Shown here one piece after another: positions 35,738 through 43,186 of a stretch of 64,000 nt of DNA. Origin of the DNA: CAG-791 sp045130475 (lineage in GTDB: Bacteria; Bacillota; Clostridia; Lachnospirales; Lachnospiraceae); the NCBI GenBank assembly GCA_045130475.1, contig JBGUPU010000075.1:13271-77270 (forward strand). Direction: 5' to 3'. Made by a program: the position numbers and the translations under genes. The notes beneath the pieces are model-generated. The model did no database searches. It worked only from the letters and a program-made list of their open reading frames with translations, and was not told the origin of the DNA. Positions within the stretch are counted from its first letter, which is position 1. The number at the start of each line of letters is the position of its first letter.

Positions 35738-35789
35738 TGATTCCGGTGGGGGCCGGAAAAGGGAAAACAGAAAGGGGATGCTGCAATTT

Positions 35790-36644
35790 ATGAATATTAT
35801 TGTATGTGTCAAACAGACACCGGAGGCGGGCAGGGGAGAACTGGACCCGGGAACAGGTTCAGTCCGCCGCGGCGGTGAGAAGCAGGTGATCAATCCGTTT
35901 GATCTGTATGCTATGGAGGCAGCGCTCAGGGTGCAGGAAAAAGAACCTGACACCAGGATCATAGCGCTCAGCATGGGACCTGCGTCTGCGGCCAGCGTTC
36001 TGCGGGACTGTATCGGTCTCGGAGCGGAAACGGGGTATCTGGTCTGTGATCCTGCATTTGCCGGATCTGATGTCCGCGGGACTGCACAGGTCCTGGCGCG
36101 GGCAGTGCGCGTCATAGAGAAGCGCGAAGGGATACGCGCGGACGCGGTTTTCTGCGGGGCGAAGACTGTAGACGGCGGCACAAGCATGCTGGGACCGGAA
36201 CTGGCGCAGTATCTGGGACTTCCCCAGGTGACTTATGCCCTCCATTGCAGCCCGCAGCAGCAGAAGGAGGCGGAGGGAACCGTTCTTCGTGTTGAGAAGG
36301 AAGACGACAGGGGTAACCGTATTTACATTCTTCCTGCCCCCTGTCTTTTGACCTTCACAAAAGCTTCTTTCCAGGTGCGCTATCCCTTGATCGCGCGCAT
36401 ACTGGAGGCAGAGAGCATGGAGCTTCCTGTACTTTCTGCAGAGGATATCCTTGCGGAAGACCTTCCCGGAGATCGTCTTTCACAGGAGCATTCTGTTAAG
36501 GCCGGTCCTGACAAAGCCGCAATGCAGGTCTGTGAGGTACAGCTGCGGAAACTGGACAAGCAGAGTCAGATCATAGAGGATCCCGACCCTGAAAAAGCAG
36601 TTGCTGCGCTGGCGCAGAGGCTGTTTTCGGAAGGAATTCTCTGA
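35790..36644 (+). CDS. etfB: electron transfer flavoprotein beta subunit
   Basis: With EtfA it carries electrons between acyl-CoA dehydrogenases and other partners, and in anaerobes it may take part in flavin-based bifurcation. The 284-residue protein starts MNIIVCVKQTPEAG and has INPFDLYAMEAALRV, ALSMGPASA and the conserved VFCGAKTVDGGTSMLGPELA with GLPQVTYA. I chose the second ATG because EtfB proteins start this way and AAAGGGG then lies 12 bases upstream; the first ATG abuts that site. The bifurcation status is not decided by what I can read. It is directly upstream of etfA (20 bases). Confidence 0.92.
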   Translation: MNIIVCVKQTPEAGRGELDPGTGSVRRGGEKQVINPFDLYAMEAALRVQEKEPDTRIIALSMGPASAASVLRDCIGLGAETGYLVCDPAFAGSDVRGTAQVLARAVRVIEKREGIRADAVFCGAKTVDGGTSMLGPELAQYLGLPQVTYALHCSPQQQKEAEGTVLRVEKEDDRGNRIYILPAPCLLTFTKASFQVRYPLIARILEAESMELPVLSAEDILAEDLPGDRLSQEHSVKAGPDKAAMQVCEVQLRKLDKQSQIIEDPDPEKAVAALAQRLFSEGIL

Positions 36645-36664
36645 GCAGGTGCAGGAGGTGTGAG

Positions 36665-37738
36665 ATGAAAAAAGAAATCTGGACATATCTGGAGACAGAC
36701 AGCAGGGGAGGGCTGGCCTCCACATCAAAAGATCTTCTGGCCAAAGCAAAGATCATAGCGGCTGCAGCGGAGGAAGAGGAGAAATATGTGATCTGTGCAC
36801 TGTTTGCAGGTGCAGACCGCGATGCCCTTGAAAGTGCAGCACAGAAGGCGCTTGTGACCGGCGCGGATAAGGCAGTTCTCATCGAAGGGGAGGAACTCTC
36901 GGTCTACAGCGCCGAGTTCTGCTCGGACGCGATCGCAAGGACAGCAGAGACGGAGAAGCCGGAGATGATTCTCTTTGAGCGCACAACGGACGGTATGGAC
37001 CTGGCTCCCCGTCTTGCTGCGCGGCTTGGGACTGGTATGATCTCCGATTGTGTCGATCTGGCGAAAGAGGGCGGGAAGCTGCTGTGGATCCGCCACGCCT
37101 TCGGAGGGACTGCGGCAGTCTCCGTGTCTTTCCGGGAACAGGAGAAAACGCAGATCATCTCCATCAGGCCCGGCAGCTTTGGCGGGGCAGGCAGAGGGAC
37201 AAGGGCTGAGGAGCCGGCAGGAACGGAACAGGATGCCCCGGAAAGAGCCGGTGCGATTGCCGTCGTACCCTACAACTCTGCAGACAGCGGCGGACAGGCG
37301 GGAGAGAAGATCATCCGGCCGGAGCTTGCGGAGGTTCTCGAGGCGGCAGCGGACCAAGGTGTGGATCTGGGCACCGCCAATGTCATCGTGGCGGGCGGCA
37401 ACGGTGCCGGGCCGGAGGGCTTTAAGCTCATTGAAGAGCTGGCAGATCTTCTGCACGGCGCTGTGGGTGCATCCCGTGTCGCAGTTGACAAGGGATGGAT
37501 CTCCCACGCACATCTGATCGGGCAGAGCGGGATCACCGTCACTCCGGATCTCTATATTAACTGCGGGATATCCGGATCTGTACAGCACATTGTCGGCATG
37601 CGCGACGCCAAGTGCGTGGTCTCGATCAACAAAGATCCCAAGGCTCTGATCTTCAATGTCTCTGATTACGGGATCGTTGGAGATCTGCACAAGATTCTGC
37701 CGGCGCTGATCGGAGAGATCCGCCGCCACCGCGGATAA
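36665..37738 (+). CDS. etfA: electron transfer flavoprotein alpha subunit
   Basis: Partner of EtfB that holds the FAD in its C-terminal domain. In 357 residues the FAD domain shows IGQSGITVTPDLYINCGISGSVQHIV-type signatures, here GQSGITVTPDLY and CGISGSVQHIVGM, then SINKDPKALIF and DYGIVGDLHKILP. The segment usually read as GGRG is GGNGAGPEGF here: the FAD-contacting arginine is replaced by asparagine. An extra acidic stretch (EEPAGTEQDAPER) joins the two domains and makes the protein longer than the common 320-340 residues. The acyl-CoA dehydrogenase it may serve is 4 kb downstream, not adjacent. Confidence 0.92.
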   Translation: MKKEIWTYLETDSRGGLASTSKDLLAKAKIIAAAAEEEEKYVICALFAGADRDALESAAQKALVTGADKAVLIEGEELSVYSAEFCSDAIARTAETEKPEMILFERTTDGMDLAPRLAARLGTGMISDCVDLAKEGGKLLWIRHAFGGTAAVSVSFREQEKTQIISIRPGSFGGAGRGTRAEEPAGTEQDAPERAGAIAVVPYNSADSGGQAGEKIIRPELAEVLEAAADQGVDLGTANVIVAGGNGAGPEGFKLIEELADLLHGAVGASRVAVDKGWISHAHLIGQSGITVTPDLYINCGISGSVQHIVGMRDAKCVVSINKDPKALIFNVSDYGIVGDLHKILPALIGEIRRHRG

Positions 37739-37752
37739 AAAGATAAAAAACG

Positions 37753-37794
37753 GAAGCAGAAGAAAAGAAACACTTTTTTTCTGCTTCTTTTTTT
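37753..37794 (+). terminator. intrinsic terminator of etfBA
   Basis: GAAGCAGAA pairs with TTCTGCTTC, with an A/T-rich upper stem, and is followed by TTTTTTT. Confidence 0.85.
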
Positions 37795-37889
37795 ATACAA
37801 TTTTCACAAAATAGATCCCTGCATTTTTGCGGTATTGACAAATCGGGTGCAAGATGATTTGTAAACCTTGTTATTTTCATAGGTTCGTG

Positions 37890-37967
37890 TTAGTATAAAA
37901 CAGATAAAAATCCGCAGGCTTATATTTTTTTATACTAATATTTAGTATGCTAAATAATATGCGGATT
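37890..37967. promoter_or_regulatory. cluster of TACTAAT-type palindromes before the permease remnant
   Basis: ATACTAATATTTAGTAT (37932-37948) is a near-perfect palindrome. It overlaps TTTAGTATGCTAAA, and TTAGTATA also occurs at 37891. An outer AATCCGCA/TGCGGATT pair brackets the group. A TATAAA at 37894 and a TTGACA at 37835 are possible promoter parts. The words resemble the etfB operator candidate. Confidence 0.4.
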
Positions 37968-38526
37968 GGAATAACGGCTGACTGCATGCGTGCTTTGAGT
38001 ACATTTGATGATATTTTCAGCGTGTTTCCAACAGTTGAAGGCGGTGTCACTTTACTGAGCGGTTTAAAGGACCTGTTCATGCCGGCCGCTTCGGCCTATG
38101 TCACCAGTTACTTCCTGGTGTTCTTCGTCGGTGCCTTGTTCGGTGCGGTTTACCAGTTTCGGGAGCCGCGGAATCCATTGCAAAATGGATCGCAGGTATG
38201 TGTAAGGGCAGATATGTAGTACTATCGTTTTCATCATCACTTGTATACTCACATACGGAGGCGTTTCCGGCTTCGTTGTATTCTTTGTAATTTATCCGAT
38301 CGCTCTGAACCTTTTCAAGGAGGCCAACCTGGAACAGGTTCACAGGATTGCGGCCATCGCAGCGGGCACGCTGGATACCCTGCCTCATCAGGGCGCGCAG
38401 ATCACCCTGCTGGGCATCTGCAAAATGACCCACAAAGAGGCTTATTTTGATATCATGGTAACCCAGATCGTCATTCCCTTTATCGTGTGCTTCCTCTTCA
38501 TCCTCATCTGCAGTCTGGGACTGTAG
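37947..38526 (+). pseudogene. decayed GntP-family permease
   Basis: Three reading frames in succession spell parts of one GntP-family (gluconate/organic acid:H+) permease. The first frame gives SYFLVFFVGALFGAVYQF. A one-base loss near 38158 is needed to continue as SGAAESIAKWIAGMCKGRYV, and a second near 38220 to continue as IVFIITCILTYGGVSGFVVF and IYPIALNLFKEANL. The sequence then jumps directly to the family's C-terminal part, AAGTLDTLPHQGAQITLLGI and THKEAYFDIMVTQIVIP, ending at a stop. About 190 of the usual 430-450 residues remain; the middle, and probably the first helices, are gone. Sequencing errors could explain the shifts but not the internal deletion. Confidence 0.8.
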
Positions 38527-38710
38527 GATTCAGAGTGCGGGGCTGCAGGATCAGGGAATCCACAAAGCTGTATACTCCCGCTGCCGTCGGAGCATGAACA
38601 GCAGCATAAGGTCATTCGATTACAAGAAAAAGCATTCTTTTCATTTACCGGAATGAAAAAACGTTGTATCATTAATATGTATATTTGCTGTGTCGTCTGA
38701 GATGGTTATC

Positions 38711-38737
38711 TTGATCGGGATGGCAGAACAATATAGT
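38711..38737 (+). promoter_or_regulatory. weak promoter candidate for crotonase
   Basis: TTGATC and TATAGT lie 15 bases apart, about 50 bases before the gene. The spacing is short. A TTTTCATT/AATGAAAA hairpin lies upstream near 38638-38659 and may end transcription from the pseudogene. Confidence 0.3.
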
Positions 38738-38789
38738 AACCCCATATAAATTCATTTAAGGAATCCACAAAACTCAAAGGAGGAACAAA

Positions 38790-39578
38790 ATGGAATTCAA
38801 GAACTTACTGGTTGAAATCGAAGATGGTATTGCGGTCGTAACGATCAATCGTCCCAAGGCTCTGAACGCACTCAACACCGAGACACTTTCCGAGCTCGAT
38901 GCCTGCTTTGCAGAGATCGAAGCTAATCCCGATGTTAAGGTTCTGATTCTGACCGGTTCCGGCCAGAAGTCCTTCGTTGCCGGCGCTGACATCTCCGAGA
39001 TGGTCAACGGCACTGCTCCCGAAGGCCGTACTTTCGGTCTCCTTGCACGCGTTGCTTTCAAGCGCCTTGAGGATATGGAAAAGCCCACCATCGCTGCAGT
39101 CAACGGCTTCGCTCTGGGCGGCGGCTGCGAGATCTCCATGGCTTGCGACGTTACTCTGGCTTCCGACAATGCTAAGTTCGGTCAGCCTGAAGCTGGCCTG
39201 GGCATCATCCCCGGCTTCGGCGGCACACAGAGACTTCCTCGTCTGACCAACAAGAAGATCGCGAAAGAGCTCATCTTCGGCGCTGACATCATGATCGGTG
39301 CAGAGGAAGCTATGCGCATCGGCCTTGTAAACCATGTCTATCCTCAGGATCAGCTCATGGCAGAGGCTAAGAAGCTTGCCGGCCACTTCATGAAGAGCTC
39401 TCCTTACAGTGTTGCTCTGGCTAAGCAGTGCATCAATGTCGGTCTTGATGTTGACCTCGATGCAGGCCTGAAGCTTGAGGCGAATATGTTCGGTCTGTCC
39501 TTCGCAACACATGACAAGAAGGAAGGCATGACTGCATTCCTGGAGAAGAGGAAAGAGAAAAACTTCCTCGGCAAATAA
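38790..39578 (+). CDS. crt: enoyl-CoA hydratase / crotonase
   Basis: Adds water across the double bond of crotonyl-CoA or a similar enoyl-CoA. The 262-residue protein is a canonical crotonase: SFVAGADISEM and NGFALGGGCEISMACD form the oxyanion hole, and Glu114 and Glu134 (in GQPEAGLGIIPGFGG) are the catalytic pair corresponding to 144/164 of the rat enzyme. Codon choice is strongly biased, like the CoA-transferase and dehydrogenase downstream, which suggests high expression. AAAGGAGGAAC precedes the ATG. It is monocistronic, with its own terminator. No thiolase or 3-hydroxybutyryl-CoA dehydrogenase is in the window, so the reaction direction is not settled. Confidence 0.93.
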   Translation: MEFKNLLVEIEDGIAVVTINRPKALNALNTETLSELDACFAEIEANPDVKVLILTGSGQKSFVAGADISEMVNGTAPEGRTFGLLARVAFKRLEDMEKPTIAAVNGFALGGGCEISMACDVTLASDNAKFGQPEAGLGIIPGFGGTQRLPRLTNKKIAKELIFGADIMIGAEEAMRIGLVNHVYPQDQLMAEAKKLAGHFMKSSPYSVALAKQCINVGLDVDLDAGLKLEANMFGLSFATHDKKEGMTAFLEKRKEKNFLGK

Positions 39579-39644
39579 TTCCCGGAGACACTTCTTTGTA
39601 AAGAAATTTAAGTAAGCATTTTCCATCCATATGGACTGTGTTTC

Positions 39645-39688
39645 ATGCCGCCGCAGGCCATCCTGCAAGCGCCTGCGGCGGCATTTTT
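39645..39688 (+). terminator. intrinsic terminator of crotonase
   Basis: ATGCCGCCGCAGG pairs perfectly with CCTGCGGCGGCAT around a 14-base loop, followed by TTTT. Confidence 0.9.
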
Positions 39689-39711
39689 GATAATCTGTGC
39701 GGCTGCACACG

Positions 39712-39767
39712 AATTATTGAACAAGTGAATCATATAAATAGGTGATTTTTTCTGTCTTTCAATAATT
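39712..39767. promoter_or_regulatory. widely spaced inverted repeat before the CoA-transferase gene
   Basis: AATTATTGAA and TTCAATAATT are perfect inverted copies 36 bases apart, about 90-145 bases before the start codon. AATTATTGA also occurs directly after the etfB -10 box (35732), so a shared regulator is conceivable. Confidence 0.45.
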
Positions 39768-39857
39768 GCCGGTTTGATTCATGTCTGCGGCTATGAACCG
39801 CGTTTACAGATTCAGTTTACAGATTCATATGAATATCATTTGAAGGAGTATAGATCC

Positions 39858-41417
39858 ATGTCAGTTAAACCTATTATCAGTGCAGCGGAAGCCGCAAAAT
39901 TTGTTCAGGACGGCATGACTTTTACCACATCCGGATTCGTCGCATGCGAGATGCCCGAGTCCCTCAGCAAAGCTCTGGAGAAGAGCTTCCTTGAGACCGG
40001 TCATCCCCGTGATCTGACCCTTTTCTATGCTGCAGCGCAGGGCAACCGCGACGGCAGCGGCGCTGACCACTTTGCACACGAAGGCATGCTCAAGAGAGTC
40101 ATCGGCGGCCACTACAACATGGTCCCCGAGCTCGGCAAGCTGATCTTCGCCAACAAGCTGGAAGCCTACAACCTGCCTCAGGGTACTCTGTCCCAGCTCT
40201 GCCGCGATATCGCAGCACACAAGGTCGGAACCATTACCCACGTCGGTATGAATACTTTCTGTGATCCCCGTCTGCAGGGCGGCAAGCTCAACGACATCAC
40301 CAAAGAGGATATCGTAGAGCTCGTCAACATCGGCGGCGAGGAGAGACTGCTCTACAAGGCATTCCCGATCCAGGTCGGTTTTATCCGCGGTACTTTCGCA
40401 GACGAGAACGGCAACGTGACACTTGAGCGCGAGTGCGCTACCTGCGAGGCAACCTCTCTGGCAGCAGCTGTCCACAACAGCGGCGGCAAGGTTGTTGTCC
40501 AGGTCGAAAAGGTTGTCGAGTCCGGCAATCTGGATCCCCGTCTTGTCAAGATCCCCGGCATCTATGTCGACGCGATCTGTGTTGCAGAGGCTGAGGAAGA
40601 TCAGTCCCAGTGCCAGGGCACACCCGGATTCGATCCCAGCATGACCGGCGACATCCGCATCCCTCTGGGCGCGATCCCCGCTCCCAAGCTCAGTGCCAAG
40701 AAGATCATGGGACGCCGTGCAGCTATGGAACTCGAGGCAGATAAGGTCGTCAATCTGGGTATCGGCGCACCCGAATTCGTCTCCGCAGTTGCAAACGAAG
40801 AAGGCATCGGCGATTACATGACCCTGACCGTTGAGGCAGGCCCCATCGGCGGCGTTCCTCAGGGCGGCAACAAGTTCGGCGGCTCCATCAACGTCGAGGC
40901 GATCCTGGATCAGCCTTATCAGTTCGACTTCTACGATGGCGGCGGCGTTGACCTTGCCTTCCTGGGTCTTGCTGAGTGCGACAAGCACGGCAACATCAAC
41001 GTTTCCAAGTTCGGTCCCCGTCTTGCAGGCTGCGGCGGCTTCATCAACATCACACAGAACGCCAAGAAGGTCTTCTTCATCGGTACCTTTACAGCCGGCG
41101 GCCTCAAGGAGCACTGTGAAGACGGCAAGCTGATCATCGATCAGGAAGGCCGCCAGAAGAAGCTCATCGACACTGTCGAGCAGATCACTTTCTCCGGTGA
41201 GTACGCTAACAAGACCGGCCAGCCCGTTATGTACATCACAGAGCGCGCTGTCTTCAAACTTGAGAAGGACGGCGTCCATCTCGTAGAGATCGCACCCGGC
41301 ATCGACCTGCAGACCCAGGTCCTTGATCTGATGGACTTCGCACCCATCATTCCCGAGGGCGGCCCCAAGCTTATGGACGAGCGCATCTTCCGCGATGAGC
41401 CCATGGGCCTGAAGTAA
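39858..41417 (+). CDS. family I acyl-CoA:acetate/propionate CoA-transferase (Pct/YdiF type)
   Basis: Moves coenzyme A between short-chain acyl-CoAs and free acids through a glutamyl-CoA intermediate. The 519-residue chain is the fused alpha-beta form. The N-terminal half has GFVACEMPESLSKAL and GNRDGSGADHFAHEGMLKRVIGG-type glycine motifs, of which GADHFAHEGMLKR is most typical. The second half carries the catalytic Glu326 in LTVEAGPIGGVPQGG (Glu324-333 in known homologues), then LGLAECDKHGNINVSKFG. It is closer to propionate CoA-transferase/YdiF than to butyryl-CoA:acetate CoA-transferases. The chosen ATG follows AAGGAG; codon use is highly biased. Two ACCGGCCGG palindromes lie in the gap behind it. 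Confidence 0.9.
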   Translation: MSVKPIISAAEAAKFVQDGMTFTTSGFVACEMPESLSKALEKSFLETGHPRDLTLFYAAAQGNRDGSGADHFAHEGMLKRVIGGHYNMVPELGKLIFANKLEAYNLPQGTLSQLCRDIAAHKVGTITHVGMNTFCDPRLQGGKLNDITKEDIVELVNIGGEERLLYKAFPIQVGFIRGTFADENGNVTLERECATCEATSLAAAVHNSGGKVVVQVEKVVESGNLDPRLVKIPGIYVDAICVAEAEEDQSQCQGTPGFDPSMTGDIRIPLGAIPAPKLSAKKIMGRRAAMELEADKVVNLGIGAPEFVSAVANEEGIGDYMTLTVEAGPIGGVPQGGNKFGGSINVEAILDQPYQFDFYDGGGVDLAFLGLAECDKHGNINVSKFGPRLAGCGGFINITQNAKKVFFIGTFTAGGLKEHCEDGKLIIDQEGRQKKLIDTVEQITFSGEYANKTGQPVMYITERAVFKLEKDGVHLVEIAPGIDLQTQVLDLMDFAPIIPEGGPKLMDERIFRDEPMGLK

Positions 41418-41689
41418 TCATTGCAAAAGTTATTGAAAAAATATACCGGCCGGCCTGAGCAAAAAGGGATATATTATCAGACCGGCCGGTGACCGGAAAT
41501 TTTTCGGCAGCTGTCCGGGAGGGCGGATGTCTGTCTTCAATCGTTTCTGTGTCCTGTGCCTTTTGAGTCTGTGTAGTTTTTGGGGTAGCAAAGCAGCAAA
41601 GGAGGCGCGTCGGGACAGGGAATCGGTATGACGGAAACTGCTCATTCGGATTAAAAATAGTTATAAAATGTTTAGGAAAGGAACGTAAT

Positions 41690-42829
41690 ATGGATTTCAA
41701 GTTAACTGAAGAGCAGGCAAAGATTAAACAGATGGCAGCAGATTTCGCAGCGAACGATCTGGCTCCCACAATTCTTGAGCGCGACGCAGCGGGAGAGTTC
41801 CCCACCGAGCTGTTCAAGAAATTCGGTAAGACCGGCGCTTACGGTCTTCCTTATCCCAAGGAAGTCGGCGGTCTCGGCGGCAGCTATATGAGCTATGTTC
41901 AGGCTGTCATGGAAATCTCCAAGGTTGATGCTGCTTTCGGTATCATCTACTCTGTTGACACTTCCCTGTATGGCGGCTCCATCATGAATTCTTCTGCTCC
42001 CATCGAGATCAAGAAGAAATTCCTCGAGCCCATCACTTACGGTGAGAAGATCGGTTCCTTCGGTCTGACCGAGCCCGGTGCAGGTTCCGATGCTGCAGGC
42101 TGCAAGACTGTTGCTGTTCAGGACGGCGACGAGTGGGTGATCAACGGCTCCAAGTGCTTCAACACAAACGGCCCCGTTGCTGATTTCACAGTTATCTATG
42201 CTCTGACCGATCCCGCTCTGGGAACCAAGGGCATGGCTGCATTCGTAGTTGAGAAAGGCACACCCGGATTCACTGTAGGCCGTGTCGAGAACAAGATGGG
42301 TATCCGCCAGGCACAGGTCTCCGAGATGCATCTGGAGAACGTCCGTGTTCCCGCTGAGCAGATGATCGCCAAGCCCGGCGAAGGCTTCAAGCTTGCTATG
42401 AAGACTCTTGACGGCGGCCGTATCGGCGTTGCTGCACAGGGTCTTGGTATCGCCAAGGGCGCTTTCGAGGCAGCTGTTGCATATATGAAACAGCGCGAGC
42501 AGTTCGGCAAGCCCATCTGCAAGAACCAGTTCCTTGCATTCAAGATGGCTGAGCTGGCAACCCAGATCAAGTCCGCTGAGCTCCTTCTCTACAATGCAGT
42601 GGCAGCACATGACAGCGGCCGCTACACCATCGAAGCTGCAATGGCAAAACTTGCCTGCACAGACGCTGCTATGGAAATGACCACATGGGCAACCCAGTTC
42701 ATGGGCGGCAACGGCTTCATGAAAGAGTATCATGTTGAGCGCATGATGCGTGATGCCAAGATCACTCAGATCTACGAAGGCACCAACGAGATCCAGAAGC
42801 TCATCATCTCCGGTTCTCTGTTCCGCTGA
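41690..42829 (+). CDS. short-chain acyl-CoA dehydrogenase (butyryl-CoA dehydrogenase-like)
   Basis: FAD enzyme that interconverts saturated and 2,3-unsaturated acyl-CoAs with EtfAB as electron partner. The 379-residue size matches butyryl-CoA dehydrogenases. FGLTEPGAGSDAAGCKT and WVINGSKCFNTNG are the flavin and substrate motifs, and Glu363 in YEGTNEIQK is the catalytic base at the position expected for short-chain enzymes. ARMMRDAK-like ERMMRDAKITQIYEG and QFMGGNGFMKEY are typical. Crotonyl-CoA/butyryl-CoA is the likeliest pair, but acrylyl-CoA is possible given the Pct-type transferase. AGGAAAGGAACG precedes the ATG. Strong codon bias. Confidence 0.93.
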   Translation: MDFKLTEEQAKIKQMAADFAANDLAPTILERDAAGEFPTELFKKFGKTGAYGLPYPKEVGGLGGSYMSYVQAVMEISKVDAAFGIIYSVDTSLYGGSIMNSSAPIEIKKKFLEPITYGEKIGSFGLTEPGAGSDAAGCKTVAVQDGDEWVINGSKCFNTNGPVADFTVIYALTDPALGTKGMAAFVVEKGTPGFTVGRVENKMGIRQAQVSEMHLENVRVPAEQMIAKPGEGFKLAMKTLDGGRIGVAAQGLGIAKGAFEAAVAYMKQREQFGKPICKNQFLAFKMAELATQIKSAELLLYNAVAAHDSGRYTIEAAMAKLACTDAAMEMTTWATQFMGGNGFMKEYHVERMMRDAKITQIYEGTNEIQKLIISGSLFR

Positions 42830-43186
42830 TCTAAGCGCATAGAACCGCCCGAAGAGATGATCTGATACAGGCTTAGCTGCTGTATCACTGCTTCAGGGGG
42901 CAGGTACAGTCTGCGATTCCTGTGGTACGTCTTAAATGGACGGTCAGATTATCTTGAATATTTATAAAGAATACCCGGTCTGCCCTTATAGGGAAGGCCG
43001 GGTATTCTTTATGCTGTATTTTAGTGCATTAATGTCTTGCAGAACGAAAGCAAAAAGGATATCCTAATAAATGGTTTTTTCAAATAAAGAAAAGCATACG
43101 CTGCCGGTTTTCTGCGGAAATCGGCAGGGTCTGTAAAAATTAGAAGAGCAGGCGGGGAATCTGCCTGGCGCAAGGAGGTTTATTGC
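42830..43186 (+). other. intergenic region between acyl-CoA dehydrogenase and hydratase
   Basis: It holds the dehydrogenase terminator in its middle. The following 175 bases are AT-rich, with TTAGTGCATTAA, a 10-of-12 palindrome, near 43021, and a good CAAGGAGG site before the hydratase. I saw no gene and no convincing -35/-10 pair. Confidence 0.4.
42966..43010. terminator. intrinsic terminator of the acyl-CoA dehydrogenase gene
   Basis: AAAGAATACCCGG pairs perfectly with CCGGGTATTCTTT, 19 bases apart, with a CCCTTATAGGG hairpin inside. The tail is only TTT, so it may work in both directions. Confidence 0.8.

Noticed and set aside
39861..41279. 472-codon open frame opposite the CoA-transferase
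   Set aside because: The plus strand encodes a canonical enzyme with the active-site glutamate; the antisense product is low-complexity and unlike any family.
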